Positions 1-7,900 of a stretch of 64,000 nt of DNA are shown here, one piece after another. Each line of letters opens with the position of its first letter. Position 1 is the stretch's first letter. Under the pieces are notes generated by a model. The model was not told where the DNA came from. It saw only the letters and a list, made by a program, of their open reading frames with translations, and ran no database searches. The DNA is from Actinomadura rifamycini DSM 43936 (GTDB lineage: Bacteria; Actinomycetota; Actinomycetes; Streptosporangiales; Streptosporangiaceae), in the NCBI RefSeq assembly GCF_000425065.1, contig NZ_AULB01000015.1, forward strand, positions 124,001-188,000, given 5' to 3'. Both the position numbers and the translations under genes were made by a program.

Positions 1-2
1 AC

Positions 3-1214
3 GACCGCGGCCGGCGGCTGTACGACACCGTCCGCGGCGGCGTCCAGCGGCTGCAGGGCGCCATCACGACCCTGCACGAGGACGCCGCCGACCGGCTGGA
101 GGCCCGCGGCCGCGCGACGCTGTGGGGGACGGGCTTCGCGCTCGGGCTCGTGGCCGCGGCGGTCATCGCGATGGCGGTGCTGATCCGGCGGACGGTGCTG
201 AAGCCCGTGTCGTCCATGACCGACCGGGTCCGCGCGGTGGCGCAGGGGGACTTCGCGCACCCGCTGGACGTGTCGGGCCCGGCGGAGCTGCACGAGCTCG
301 CCGCGATCATCGACGCGATGCGGCGGCGCATCATCGACGAGTGGGGCGCCAGCGTCCGGGCGGCGGGGCAGCTCACCGAGCAGGCCGAGGAGCTGCGCCG
401 CTCGAACGCCGAGCTGGAGCAGTTCGCGTACGTGGCGAGCCACGACCTCCAGGAGCCGCTGCGGAAGGTCGCGAGCTTCTGCCAGATGATCGAGCGCCGG
501 TACGGGGACCAGCTCGACGACCGGGGCCGCCAGTACATCGAGTTCGCGGTGGACGGCGCGAAGCGCATGCAGGCCCTCATCAACGACCTGCTGCAGTTCT
601 CGCGGGTGGGCCGGATGTCGCGGATCGAGGACGCGGTCGACCTGAACGAGGTGGCCCGGCAGGCGGTGTCGAACCTGGACGCGCTGATCGAGGAGACGGG
701 CGCGACCGTGGACGTCGGCGAGCTGCCGGCCGTCCCCGGGGACCGCAGCCAGCTCACGCAGCTGTTCCAGAACCTCGTCGGGAACGCGATCAAGTTCCGC
801 CGCGAGGGCGTGGCGCCGCGCGTCGCCCTCGGCGCCGCCCGCCGGGACGGCGAGTGGGAGTTCCACTGCTCCGACAACGGCATCGGCATCGAACCCCGGT
901 ACGCCGACCGCATCTTCCTCATCTTCCAGCGGCTGCACCAGCGCGACGAGTACTCCGGCACCGGCATCGGCCTGGCGCTGTGCAAGAAGATCGTGGAATA
1001 CCACGGCGGCCGCATCTGGCTGGCCGCAGAAGAACCCGACACAGAAGAACCCGACACAGAAGAAACGGATACGGAAGAACCGGCCGGAGCGGAGCGGGGC
1101 GACGGCGAGACCGGCACCGACGCCGGCACGGACGCCGACACCGCGCCCGGTTCCGGCACCACGTTCCGCTGGACCCTTCCCGAGAGAGAGACCGATGACC
1201 GACGGCATGACTGA
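3..1214 (+). CDS. Sensor histidine kinase, phytochrome-type kinase core (5' end outside window)
   Basis: The frame is open from base 3, so the N-terminus lies outside the window. What remains shows the end of a sensory region, a membrane helix (around bases 120-190), a HAMP linker, a HisKA domain with H-box [13 protein letters not shown], and a HATPase_c domain with N-box [10 protein letters not shown]1 box DNGIGI and G2 box [11 protein letters not shown]. The [10 protein letters not shown]-box is the type seen in cyanobacterial-phytochrome-like kinases that partner Rcp1-type regulators. The product autophosphorylates on the H-box histidine and should pass phosphate to the overlapping downstream receiver. 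Near the C-terminus four 15-bp repeats (1026-1085) encode an acidic EEPDT-like tract that splits the last beta strand region from the G2 box. The input signal cannot be told from this fragment. Confidence 0.9.
   Translation, partial: DRGRRLYDTVRGGVQRLQGAITTLHEDAADRLEARGRATLWGTGFALGLVAAAVIAMAVLIRRTVLKPVSSMTDRVRAVAQGDFAHPLDVSGPAELHELAAIIDAMRRRIIDEWGASVRAAGQLTEQAEELRRSNAELEQFAYVASHDLQEPLRKVASFCQMIERRYGDQLDDRGRQYIEFAVDGAKRMQALINDLLQFSRVGRMSRIEDAVDLNEVARQAVSNLDALIEETGATVDVGELPAVPGDRSQLTQLFQNLVGNAIKFRREGVAPRVALGAARRDGEWEFHCSDNGIGIEPRYADRIFLIFQRLHQRDEYSGTGIGLALCKKIVEYHGGRIWLAAEEPDTEEPDTEETDTEEPAGAERGDGETGTDAGTDADTAPGSGTTFRWTLPERETDDRRHD
1026..1085 (+). repeat. Four tandem 15-bp repeats inside the kinase gene
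   Basis: Four consecutive 15-base units (pattern a/gcagaagaacccgac, last two diverged) encode an acidic Glu/Pro/Asp/Thr tract near the kinase C-terminus. The unit is a multiple of three, so copy-number change keeps the frame. Confidence 0.9.
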
Positions 1215-1644
1215 CGGACCCCGCCCCATCGAGGTGCTGCTGGTCGAGGACGATCCCGGGGACGTCCTGCTCACCACGGAGGCGTTCGAGCACAACAAGG
1301 TGCAGAACTTCCTGCACGTGGTCGAGGACGGCGAGAAGGCGATGGCGTTCCTGCGCCGCGAGGGCGAGTACGCCGGCAAGCCGCGCCCCGACCTGGTCCT
1401 GCTCGACCTGAACCTGCCGCGCAAGGACGGCCGCGAGGTGCTGAGCGAGATCAAGGACGACGAGGAGCTGCGCAGCATCCCGGTCGTGGTGCTGACGACG
1501 TCCGAGGCCGACGAGGACATCCTGCGCAGCTACCGCCTGCACGCCAACGCCTACGTGACCAAGCCGGTCGACTTCGAGCGGTTCGTGTCGGTCGTCCGGC
1601 AGATCGACGACTTCTTCGTGTCGGTCGTCAAGCTCCCCCGCTGA
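1195..1644 (+). CDS. Single-domain response regulator (Rcp1-like)
   Basis: A 149-residue stand-alone receiver with no output domain. Visible receiver residues are the acidic pair in VEDD near residues 18-19, the phospho-acceptor in LVLLDLNLP, the conserved Thr in [10 protein letters not shown] and the Lys in YVTKPVDF. The start ATG overlaps the kinase gene by 20 bases, with a purine-rich GAGAGAGA stretch just upstream; a second in-frame ATG follows four codons later. The overlap points to translational coupling and a cognate pair. Rcp1-type receivers pass the signal by protein contact or relay rather than by DNA binding. Confidence 0.92.
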   Translation: MTDGMTDGPRPIEVLLVEDDPGDVLLTTEAFEHNKVQNFLHVVEDGEKAMAFLRREGEYAGKPRPDLVLLDLNLPRKDGREVLSEIKDDEELRSIPVVVLTTSEADEDILRSYRLHANAYVTKPVDFERFVSVVRQIDDFFVSVVKLPR

Positions 1645-1749
1645 CGCCCCGCCCGGCCCGCCCGGCGCGGGCCGCGGCGGCGGCGGCCGGACGACCTCGG
1701 TGAATCCGCCGGGGCGGGAGCTGGCTCTCGCGATCGTCCGCCGGGCGCC

Positions 1750-1755
1750 TACAGT
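1750..1755 (+). promoter_or_regulatory. -10 hexamer TACAGT, leaderless marR-type gene
   Basis: TACAGT lies seven bases before ATG 1763, which places the transcription start at or next to the start codon. No convincing -35 was seen. Confidence 0.5.
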
Positions 1756-1762
1756 GGAGTAC

Positions 1763-2233
1763 ATGGTCGGCACGCCGGGTGATGGGGCCGCAGAGGAAGC
1801 GGCCGCCCTCGATGACGCCGCGGCCGTGCTCATGACCGTGTGGTCACGTGCGCACAACGCCCCGGACGTCCCGATTCCGGCGACGCAGCTGCGCGCGCTG
1901 CTCGCCCTGGAGGAGCGCCCGCTGAACGTCAGCAGCCTGGCCGAGCGGCTCGGCGCGCTGGTGTCGTCGGCGAGCCGGCTGTGCGACCGGCTGGAGGCGT
2001 CCGGGCTGCTGATGCGCGACCCCGGCCGGGACCGGCGGGAGGTCACGGTGCGGCTCACCGCGGACGGCCTCGACCTGCTCGACCGGCTGCGCCTGCGGCG
2101 CCGCGAGGAGCTGGCGCGGGTGCTGGCGTCGATGCCGACGTCCGCGCGGACGGCGCTGCTGTGGGGGCTGGCGGAGTTCCACGAGGCGGCGTCGAAGGCC
2201 GGGCCGGACGGCTCGTTCTCGCTGCCCGCCTGA
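1763..2233 (+). CDS. MarR-family transcriptional regulator
   Basis: About 156 residues with a winged helix-turn-helix: LNVSSLAERLGALVSSASRLCDRLEASGLL is followed by a wing with the DRR motif (GRDRREVTVRLT) typical of MarR. Such proteins bind as dimers to palindromes and release on ligand binding. An in-frame start at 1700 exists, but ATG 1763 is preferred because TACAGT (1750-1755), a good actinobacterial -10, sits seven bases upstream and leaves no room for a leader. No obvious target gene is adjacent, so its ligand and regulon are unknown. Confidence 0.85.
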   Translation: MVGTPGDGAAEEAAALDDAAAVLMTVWSRAHNAPDVPIPATQLRALLALEERPLNVSSLAERLGALVSSASRLCDRLEASGLLMRDPGRDRREVTVRLTADGLDLLDRLRLRRREELARVLASMPTSARTALLWGLAEFHEAASKAGPDGSFSLPA

Positions 2234-2262
2234 CCCCGGGACGCCCGCCTGACCCCGGGACG
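2225..2262. repeat. Exact 19-bp tandem duplication over the MarR stop codon
   Basis: Two adjacent identical copies (2225-2243 and 2244-2262) of cccgcctgaccccgggacg. The first copy contains the TGA stop of the MarR gene, the second repeats it just downstream. Confidence 0.95.
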
Positions 2263-2435
2263 ACCACCTTGCCCGCCCTTGCCCGCGGCATCCCCCGCAC
2301 TCCTCGCGATGCCCGCGTTTCTCCCTTAGCCGCATTGCCTCCGACAAACCAGAAATAGGCGCATCAATGCGAGCGGAATAGCCGCCCCCGGCGTGGCATT
2401 TTCCGAATTCCCGCTACGCACGCCCTTCCCACCAC

Positions 2436-2441
2436 TAGCAT
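2436..2441 (+). promoter_or_regulatory. -10 hexamer TAGCAT upstream of the L,D-transpeptidase
   Basis: TAnnnT hexamer eight bases before ATG 2450, consistent with a leaderless or nearly leaderless transcript. Confidence 0.45.
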
Positions 2442-2449
2442 CCCGCACC

Positions 2450-3259
2450 ATGGCGACGATAACTGCGCTACGGAATCGAGCGATCACGGTGAGTGCGCTC
2501 GTCCCGGCCGCGGCGCTGCTGCTGACCGGCTGCGGGGGCGGCCCCGGACGGGGATCCGCCGCGGAGCCGTCCGGCGGACCGTCCACCGGGGCGGCGGCGA
2601 AGGCGGCCGCCGACGACGCGGCCGTGCCGGAGGCGACCACGTTCACCACCGTCGAGGGCGCGCCCGCCGACGCCGGACGGGACGCGGCCGACGGCCTCGT
2701 CGTGCACCCGCCGAAGCCGCTGCCGGTGCACGACCGGCCCGGCGGGCGCCGCGTCGCCACGCTCCCCACGGAACAGCTCGGCGGCCCCACCTGGGTCCCG
2801 GTCGTGGAGAGCTCCGGCGGCTGGCTGCGCGTCCTGCTGCCCAGCCGCCCCAACCGGGCGTCCGGGTGGATCCCCGGCGACGGGCTGCGCACCGCGCGCA
2901 CGCCCTACCTCGTCACCGTCGACCTCGGCGACCGGCGGCTCACGCTGCACGAGTCGGGCAAGGCGGTCGGACGCTGGCGGGTCGCCATCGGTGCGGCCGC
3001 CACGCCCACGCCCACCGGCCGCACGTTCGTCATGGCGCAGCTCGCGCCGAAGGACAAGAAGCTGGTGCTGCCGCTCGGCGCGCACTCCGACACGCTCGAC
3101 ACGTTCGGCGGCGGACCGGGCACCGTGGCGCTGCACGGCTGGCACGACCCGTCGGTCTTCGGCCGGGCCGCCACGCACGGCTGCGTGCGGGTGCCGGACG
3201 ACGCGCTGCGGAAGCTGTCCCGGGTGCCGCTCGGGACGCTCGTCCTCATCAACGACTGA
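2450..3259 (+). CDS. L,D-transpeptidase (YkuD) lipoprotein
   Basis: 269 residues. The N-terminus is a lipoprotein signal with lipobox LLTGC near residues 21-25, so the mature protein is anchored outside the membrane. An Ala/Gly/Pro-rich linker and a possible SH3-like segment (VVESSGGWLRVLLPSR...GWIPGD) precede a YkuD domain with HGWHDPSVFG and the catalytic motif ATHGCVRVP. YkuD enzymes make 3-3 peptidoglycan cross-links or attach proteins to peptidoglycan. A start at 2393 is in frame, but ATG 2450 gives the proper signal peptide and follows a TAGCAT -10 (2436-2441) by eight bases. It sits just ahead of a secreted choice-of-anchor P protein with a 29-bp gap and is likely co-transcribed with it. 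Confidence 0.92.
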   Translation: MATITALRNRAITVSALVPAAALLLTGCGGGPGRGSAAEPSGGPSTGAAAKAAADDAAVPEATTFTTVEGAPADAGRDAADGLVVHPPKPLPVHDRPGGRRVATLPTEQLGGPTWVPVVESSGGWLRVLLPSRPNRASGWIPGDGLRTARTPYLVTVDLGDRRLTLHESGKAVGRWRVAIGAAATPTPTGRTFVMAQLAPKDKKLVLPLGAHSDTLDTFGGGPGTVALHGWHDPSVFGRAATHGCVRVPDDALRKLSRVPLGTLVLIND

Positions 3260-3288
3260 TCACCCGCTCCCACGAATCGGAGTCTTCC

Positions 3289-3960
3289 ATGCGAGTTTCC
3301 CTCAGACGCCTGACCACCGCGGGCCTGCTGGCCACCGGCCTCGCCGCGGCCCTCGCCCCGGCGCTGGCCGACCCGGCGCTGGCCGAGCCCGGCTCCGGCG
3401 GCGCCGCCGGGTCCGCCTACGGGCTCACCCTCACCGGGCCGCTCGACATCGCGCCGGTGCCCGCCGTGTCGTCCGGCGGCGAGCAGGTCGAGAAGAGCCT
3501 GCTGCGCGAGAAGGGCACGAAGTTCGTGCGGGCCGAGGCGCTGGACGTCCGCGCGTCGGCGTCCCGCGCCCGCTCGAAGGTCGCCCGCCTGAGCGTCCCG
3601 TCCGCCGACCTGCTGGCCAGCGCGGTCGCGGCCAAGTGCGACGGCGGCCGCGGCTCGGCGCACCTCGCCGACGCCCGCATCGCGGGCCGCCGCCTCGACG
3701 CGGCCCCGCCGCCCAACACCCGCATCCCGGTGCGGATCGAGGGCGTCGGCGACGCGACCCTGACGCTCAACAAGCAGCGCCGGATGCCGGACGGGCGGAT
3801 GAACGTCACCGCGATGGAGCTGACGCTGCCGCTGACGGAGCCGACGACGCTGAGCGTCGCGTCCGCCACGTGCGGCCGCCCGGCGCCGGCCGTCCACAAG
3901 AAGCAGCCCAAGGCCCCCGCGCCCACCCCGGTGCGGCGCGACCTGCCGGTCACGGGCTGA
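3289..3960 (+). CDS. Secreted choice-of-anchor P family protein ending in LPVTG
   Basis: 223 residues starting at ATG 3289. A Sec signal peptide (MRVSLRRLTTAGLLATGLAA, cleavage probably near ADPALAEP) is followed by a domain resembling choice-of-anchor P proteins (AYGLTLTGPLDIAPVPAVSS..., two cysteines in KCDGG and SATCG that could form a disulphide) and a Lys/Pro-rich C-terminal linker. The last five residues are LPVTG, the sortase motif, but there is no hydrophobic helix or basic tail after it, so classical sortase anchoring looks impossible unless the sequence is truncated. It follows the L,D-transpeptidase gene and is closed by a strong hairpin. Function unknown; an envelope-surface role is inferred. 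Confidence 0.8.
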   Translation: MRVSLRRLTTAGLLATGLAAALAPALADPALAEPGSGGAAGSAYGLTLTGPLDIAPVPAVSSGGEQVEKSLLREKGTKFVRAEALDVRASASRARSKVARLSVPSADLLASAVAAKCDGGRGSAHLADARIAGRRLDAAPPPNTRIPVRIEGVGDATLTLNKQRRMPDGRMNVTAMELTLPLTEPTTLSVASATCGRPAPAVHKKQPKAPAPTPVRRDLPVTG

Positions 3961-3967
3961 CCCGACG

Positions 3968-4006
3968 CCGGCCCGGCGGCGCGCGGCGCGTCCGCCGCCG
4001 GGCCGG
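3968..4006 (+). terminator. Strong hairpin after the choice-of-anchor P gene
   Basis: Perfect 14-bp stem (3968-3981 with 3993-4006) and an 11-base loop, starting eight bases after the stop codon. It has no T-run, as is common in high-GC genomes, and may serve both convergent genes. Confidence 0.8.
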
Positions 4007-4057
4007 ACCAACCCGTCCGGCCCCGCCATTCCACCGGTCCTTTCCGGCGGCGATTCC

Positions 4058-4510
4058 TCAGCTCGCCGGGACCTCTTCGGCGGCCCCTTCCACGGCCTCT
4101 CCGACCGTCCCGTACAGCGACTTCTCGAAGTGCACGACCGCGCCGTCGCGATGGATGCGGTCACTGATCCGGACGTCCTCGGTGAAGGCCCGCATCAACT
4201 GCAGGCCCCGCCCGGATTCGGCGAGCGGCGGTGTCGGTGCGCCGCCCCACTGCGCGGGATCCGCCGCCCCGCCCTCGTCGACGACCTCCACGATGCACCG
4301 GTACCCGTCCATCCGGGCCCTGACCTCGTATTCCCTGCCCGCCGCCGCGTGCTGCACCACGTTCGCGCACGCCTCCCCGACCGCGAGCGCGATGTCGGCG
4401 CGTATCTCGGAGGTGACCCCGAGGCCGCGGAGCGAGGCGTCGAGCGTCCGCCGCACGAGAGGCGCGCTCTCCGCGCTCCTCGGCAACGTCATTTCGAGGA
4501 CGACCTCCAT
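4058..4510 (-). CDS. RsbW-like ATP-binding protein (anti-sigma/serine kinase family)
   Basis: 150 residues forming a lone HATPase_c domain of the RsbW/SpoIIAB type: N-box-like LAVGEACANVVQHA, D-box VEVVDEGG and GRGLQLMRAF. Such proteins hold sigma factors or phosphorylate STAS antagonists on serine. ATG 4510 is chosen over the upstream TTG because the ribosome site ACGGAGG is about nine bases from the ATG and only three from the TTG. No sigma factor or STAS gene lies next to it, so the partner is unknown. Confidence 0.88.
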   Translation of the reverse strand: MEVVLEMTLPRSAESAPLVRRTLDASLRGLGVTSEIRADIALAVGEACANVVQHAAAGREYEVRARMDGYRCIVEVVDEGGAADPAQWGGAPTPPLAESGRGLQLMRAFTEDVRISDRIHRDGAVVHFEKSLYGTVGEAVEGAAEEVPAS

Positions 4511-4741
4511 GGCCAACCGCCTCCGTTCTCTCTAACCTCCAGATTTCCCACCGCCACCAACGGGAAACTCCCGTCCCTCCCGCGACCTGCGTCTCGCCCC
4601 GATTAGCGCGGGCGCCGACAAATCTTTTTCCACTCCCCTTCCCTCTCCGTGAATGAGCCCGCCAATCGCGCCCCGGAGGTTCCGCGCCCGCCCGGACGTC
4701 CTCGCCTGGCGGGCGCGGAACCGCCGGGGCAGACTGGGGGC

Positions 4742-4948
4742 GTGGTGAAGACGCTGCGTCCGCAGAACTACAACGAGGTGCTTTACGTCGGGCACTACTT
4801 CCGCAAGGGAGTCACCGTGCTCATGGATCTGACCGATCTCCCCGAAGAGGAGGCCAAGCAGCTCGTGGACTTCGCGACCGGCCTGGTCTTCGCCCGGCGC
4901 GGCTCCCTCGACCGCGTCGACCGCAGGCTGTTCCTCCTCCAGCCCTGA
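4742..4948 (+). CDS. Small SepF-like protein (SflA/SflB type)
   Basis: About 68 residues that match essentially only the SepF core domain: RPQNYNEVLYVGHYFRKG, VLMDLTDLPEEEAKQLVDF, ATGLVFARRGSLDRVDRRLF. SepF tethers FtsZ to the membrane in Actinobacteria; Streptomyces also has short SepF-like proteins that modulate Z-ring formation. This copy lacks the N-terminal amphipathic membrane helix and the acidic linker of true SepF, and it is not in a division gene cluster. Start GTG 4742 gives a minimal domain; an in-frame start at 4649 would add 31 Pro-rich residues. CAGACT eight bases before the GTG could be a weak -10 for a leaderless mRNA. Confidence 0.75.
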   Translation: MVKTLRPQNYNEVLYVGHYFRKGVTVLMDLTDLPEEEAKQLVDFATGLVFARRGSLDRVDRRLFLLQP

Positions 4949-4984
4949 CGGGGCCGAGGGGGCGCGTCAGTGTGCAGAGCGAAA

Positions 4985-5032
4985 GGCGGCGGCGGTCGGG
5001 CGGCGGCTCGCCGCCGCCCGACCGCCGCCGCC
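4985..5032. terminator. Perfect 22-bp stem between convergent genes
   Basis: 4985-5006 pairs without mismatch with 5011-5032 around a CTCG tetraloop. It sits between the convergent SepF-like (+) and SMP-30 (-) genes. On the minus strand the stem is followed by TTTCGC, so it probably ends the catabolic operon and blocks read-through both ways. Confidence 0.88.
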
Positions 5033-5043
5033 CGCCCCCGCCG

Positions 5044-6084
5044 TCAGCCCGCGTAGTTGAGCTTCAGGCCGGGGCGGGGCCAGTCCTCGATCTTGAGGAG
5101 CCGCCCCGTGCTGGACGCCGTGACGTACGCGGTGCGCATGCCGTCGCCGCCCCAGCAGATGTTCGTGATGCCGGGGTCGCCGTCGACGTCGATGTCCACG
5201 AAGTCGACCAGCCGGCCGCGCGGGCTCACCACCGAGATGCCCGCGTGGACCATGGACGCGACGCAGACGTTGCCGTGCGCGTCCACGCCGAGCGAGTCGA
5301 AGTTGGTGTAGTCGGGCGCCGTGTAGAGGAAGTTGCCGCCGCCCGAGCCGCCGAGCGACCGGCCGCCCTCGATCCGCCCCGGCGCCGTGACGTCCCACCA
5401 CCAGACGCGGGCCGTGTAGGTCTCGCTGACGTACAGCCGGTCGCCCCCGGGCGACAGGCCGATGCCGTTCGGGCCCTCCAGCCCGGCGGCGATCATCGTG
5501 ATCGCCGAGCCGTCCGCCTTCGCGTAGAACAGCCGGCCCTTGTCGCCGGTGACGCCGTCGCTCTTGCCGTAGTCGGTGAAGTAGATCCCGCCGTGCGCGT
5601 CGAACACCAGGTCGTTCGGGCCGCGCAGCGGCGCCCCGTCCGCCTCGGTGTAGAGCGTCTCGACGGCCCCGGTGGCGAGGTCGACCGCCTGGACGCTGCC
5701 GGTCTCGTAGTCGTCCGGGATGCCGCCCGCGAACACGAACCCGCCGACCTCGAAGCGGCGCAGCCCGCCGCAGTTCGCGATGTAGACGCGGCCGTCCGGG
5801 CCGAGCGCCGCGCCGTTGGGGCCGCCGCCCGTCTCGGCGGCGACCGCGGTCGTGCCGTCCGGGCGGACGCGGGTCAGCGTGCCCCGGTGGATCTCGACGA
5901 CGAGGACGTCGCCGTCCGGGAGCGCGACCGGCCCCTCGGGGAACAGCAGCCCCTCCGCCAGCGTGGTGATCTTCATTTTCCTGCCTTTCCTGCGGGGTCG
6001 CGCCGCGGCCGGGCCGCCGGCGCCGAGGACGGCCCCGGCGGCGGCGGCCCCGGCCAGCCCGGACAGCAGGGTCCGGCGTCTCAC
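5044..6084 (-). CDS. Tat-exported SMP-30/gluconolactonase family protein
   Basis: 346 residues. Start GTG 6084 overlaps the TGA of the upstream acyl-CoA dehydrogenase gene (GTGA) and gives a twin-arginine signal (RRRTLLSG plus Ala/Gly-rich helix, AxA cleavage near residue 27). The later ATG 5976 would remove the signal and was rejected. The rest is a six-bladed propeller with SMP-30 motifs: LLFPEGPVALPDGDVLVVE, GPNGAALGPDGRVYIANCGG, GPNDLVFDAHGGIYFTDYG and EGPNGIGLSPGGDRLYVSET, including the Glu and Asn/Asp metal ligands. The family hydrolyses lactones with a divalent metal. As the last gene of the operon it may open a lactone outside the membrane; substrate unknown. Confidence 0.88.
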   Translation of the reverse strand: MRRRTLLSGLAGAAAAGAVLGAGGPAAARPRRKGRKMKITTLAEGLLFPEGPVALPDGDVLVVEIHRGTLTRVRPDGTTAVAAETGGGPNGAALGPDGRVYIANCGGLRRFEVGGFVFAGGIPDDYETGSVQAVDLATGAVETLYTEADGAPLRGPNDLVFDAHGGIYFTDYGKSDGVTGDKGRLFYAKADGSAITMIAAGLEGPNGIGLSPGGDRLYVSETYTARVWWWDVTAPGRIEGGRSLGGSGGGNFLYTAPDYTNFDSLGVDAHGNVCVASMVHAGISVVSPRGRLVDFVDIDVDGDPGITNICWGGDGMRTAYVTASSTGRLLKIEDWPRPGLKLNYAG

Positions 6085-7259
6085 CGCATCGCCTTGAGGA
6101 TGCGGCGGGCGGTGCTCTGGATGTGGACCTCGTCGGGCCCGTCGTAGATGCGCGCCTCGCGGGCGTGCCGGTACATGCGCGACAGCGGGAAGTCGTCGGT
6201 CAGCCCGGCCGCCCCGTGCACCTGGACGGCGCGGTCGACCACGTTGTGCAGCATCGCCGCCCCGACGACCTTGATCGCGCCGATCTCGATCCGCGCCTGC
6301 GAGCCCGCGTCGATCTGCTCGGCGGCCTGGAGCGTCAGCATCCGGGCGGCCTGGATCTCGGTGTAGGAGTCGAAGACGTGCTTCTGCATGAGCTGCTTGG
6401 CCGCGAGGGGCTCCCCGAACGCGACGCGGGAGTCCAGGCGGGCGCACATCAGCTCGAACGCGCGCTGCGCCTGGCCGAGCCAGCGCATGCAGTGGAAGAT
6501 CCGGCCGGGACCGAGCCGGTCCTGCGCGATGACGAACCCGTGCCCGCGCGGGCCCAGCAGGTTGTCGGCGGGGACGCGGACGTCGTCGTAGGCGACCTCG
6601 TAGTGCCCGCCGTGCCCGGTGCCGCCGCCCAGCCCGAGGACGGGCGTGTCCCGGACGATCCGGTACCCGGGGGTGTCCGTCGGCACGATGATCATGCTGA
6701 ACGCCCGGTGCGGCGACGCGGCGTCCGGCTCGGTGCGGCACATGACGGTCGTGTACGCGGCCGCGGCGGCGTTCGTCGTGAACCACTTGCGGCCGCGGAC
6801 CACCCAGTGGTCGCCGTCGAGTTCGGCCGTCGTCTCCATGCCGGTCGGGTCGGACCCCGCGACGTCCGGTTCGGTCATCGCGAAGCTCGGCGACAGCTCC
6901 CCGGCCACCATCGGCGCCAGGTAGCGGTCGCGCCAGCGGGGGCTCGCGTACTTGTGCAGCATCAGCGAGTCCTGGAGCGTGTACGTGCCGAGGGCGATCT
7001 GCCCCCACTCGCTGCGGCCCTGCACCTCGTTGACGTACACGTAGTCGAGGAACGGCAGCCCGCCGCCGCCCAGCTCCGCCGGGTGCCCGAGCGCCCACAG
7101 CCCGGCGTCCTTCGCCTCCCGCTGGAGCCCCGCGATCGCCGCGCGGGCCGCGTCGCCGCCCGCGTTCAGGACGTCCTCGGCCGGCTCGACCCGCTCGGTC
7201 ATGAACGCGTGCACCGCGTCCCGGACGTCCCGGACCCGGTCCGGCACGGCGAACAGCAT
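6081..7259 (-). CDS. Acyl-CoA dehydrogenase
   Basis: 392 residues with the full ACAD fold: N-terminal helical domain (DFLDY-like segment LPFLDYVYVNEVQGRSEWG), middle beta domain with the family signature FAMTEPDVAGSDPTGMET, and C-terminal domain with VQVHGAAGLTDDFPLSRMYRHARE. The FAD enzyme introduces an alpha,beta double bond into an acyl-CoA. Length and the W/R-rich middle domain resemble ACAD10/11-like bacterial enzymes. ATG 7259 overlaps the preceding TGA by one base, and its own stop overlaps the next GTG, so it is tightly coupled inside the operon. It acts after the acyl-CoA ligase of the same operon. Confidence 0.92.
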   Translation of the reverse strand: MLFAVPDRVRDVRDAVHAFMTERVEPAEDVLNAGGDAARAAIAGLQREAKDAGLWALGHPAELGGGGLPFLDYVYVNEVQGRSEWGQIALGTYTLQDSLMLHKYASPRWRDRYLAPMVAGELSPSFAMTEPDVAGSDPTGMETTAELDGDHWVVRGRKWFTTNAAAAAYTTVMCRTEPDAASPHRAFSMIIVPTDTPGYRIVRDTPVLGLGGGTGHGGHYEVAYDDVRVPADNLLGPRGHGFVIAQDRLGPGRIFHCMRWLGQAQRAFELMCARLDSRVAFGEPLAAKQLMQKHVFDSYTEIQAARMLTLQAAEQIDAGSQARIEIGAIKVVGAAMLHNVVDRAVQVHGAAGLTDDFPLSRMYRHAREARIYDGPDEVHIQSTARRILKAMR

Positions 7260-7900
7260 CAGCCGTTCCCGGCGAGGTCGTCGGAGATGTCCCGGTCGCC
7301 GTACCCCTCGGGCGCGGCGATCTCGACGATCGGCTCCGGCCGGTTGTCGTACTCGACCCGCAGCGCCTTCGACATCACGGCGTGCATGTCGTACATGCAG
7401 GTGATGTAGGTGAACTGCAGGATCTCGCGGTCCGACAGGTGCTCCTTGAGGACCTCGAACACCCGGTCGGGGACGCGGCCGCCGTCCAGGACGAGCCCGT
7501 CGGTGTAGGCGAGCAGGGCCCGTTCGAGCGGCGAGTAGCAGTCGGCCGTCTGCCAGTGCGGGATCGCCTCGATCTTCTCCTCGGGCATCTTCAGCGCCCG
7601 CATCTGCTTGCAGTGCTGCGAGAAGACGAACTGGCTGCCGCGCGCCCACCCCGCCCGGCACTGCCCCAGCTCCCGCAACCGCGGGTCCAGGGACGCGCCG
7701 CGGTACAGCGCGAAGCCGCGGACGGCGTGCCGGAAGACGTCCGGGTCCTGCGCGAACACGGTCCACCAGTCGCCGGGCGTGCCGGTGGCGGTGCCGTGGT
7801 CGACGGCCGGGTCGCGGTCGGGGGCGAACAGCCGGTCGTAGAAGAACAGGATCCGTTCGTCGGTGACTTCGGCTCGGGGGACTTCACGCAGGCGCGGCAT
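7259..7900 (-). CDS. Carboxymuconolactone decarboxylase (AhpD-like) family protein
   Basis: 213 residues, all-alpha CMD-like fold. Visible segments are GFALYRGASLDPRLRELGQCRAGWARGSQFVFSQH (cut here for length in the motif SQFVFSQHCKQ) and LTYT-like DREILQFTYITCMYDMHAVM. The AhpD CxxC redox pair is absent: a single Cys follows the His in SQHCKQ. Relatives next to acyl-CoA genes in actinobacteria are usually annotated as CMD family without known reaction. Its start overlaps the VOC gene by 17 bases and its stop touches the acyl-CoA dehydrogenase ATG. Confidence 0.85.
   Translation of the reverse strand: MPRLREVPRAEVTDERILFFYDRLFAPDRDPAVDHGTATGTPGDWWTVFAQDPDVFRHAVRGFALYRGASLDPRLRELGQCRAGWARGSQFVFSQHCKQMRALKMPEEKIEAIPHWQTADCYSPLERALLAYTDGLVLDGGRVPDRVFEVLKEHLSDREILQFTYITCMYDMHAVMSKALRVEYDNRPEPIVEIAAPEGYGDRDISDDLAGNG

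Noticed and set aside
5974..5976. ATG start for the SMP-30 protein
   Set aside because: It would drop the Tat signal; the GTG at 6084 overlaps the upstream stop and encodes RRRTLLSG.
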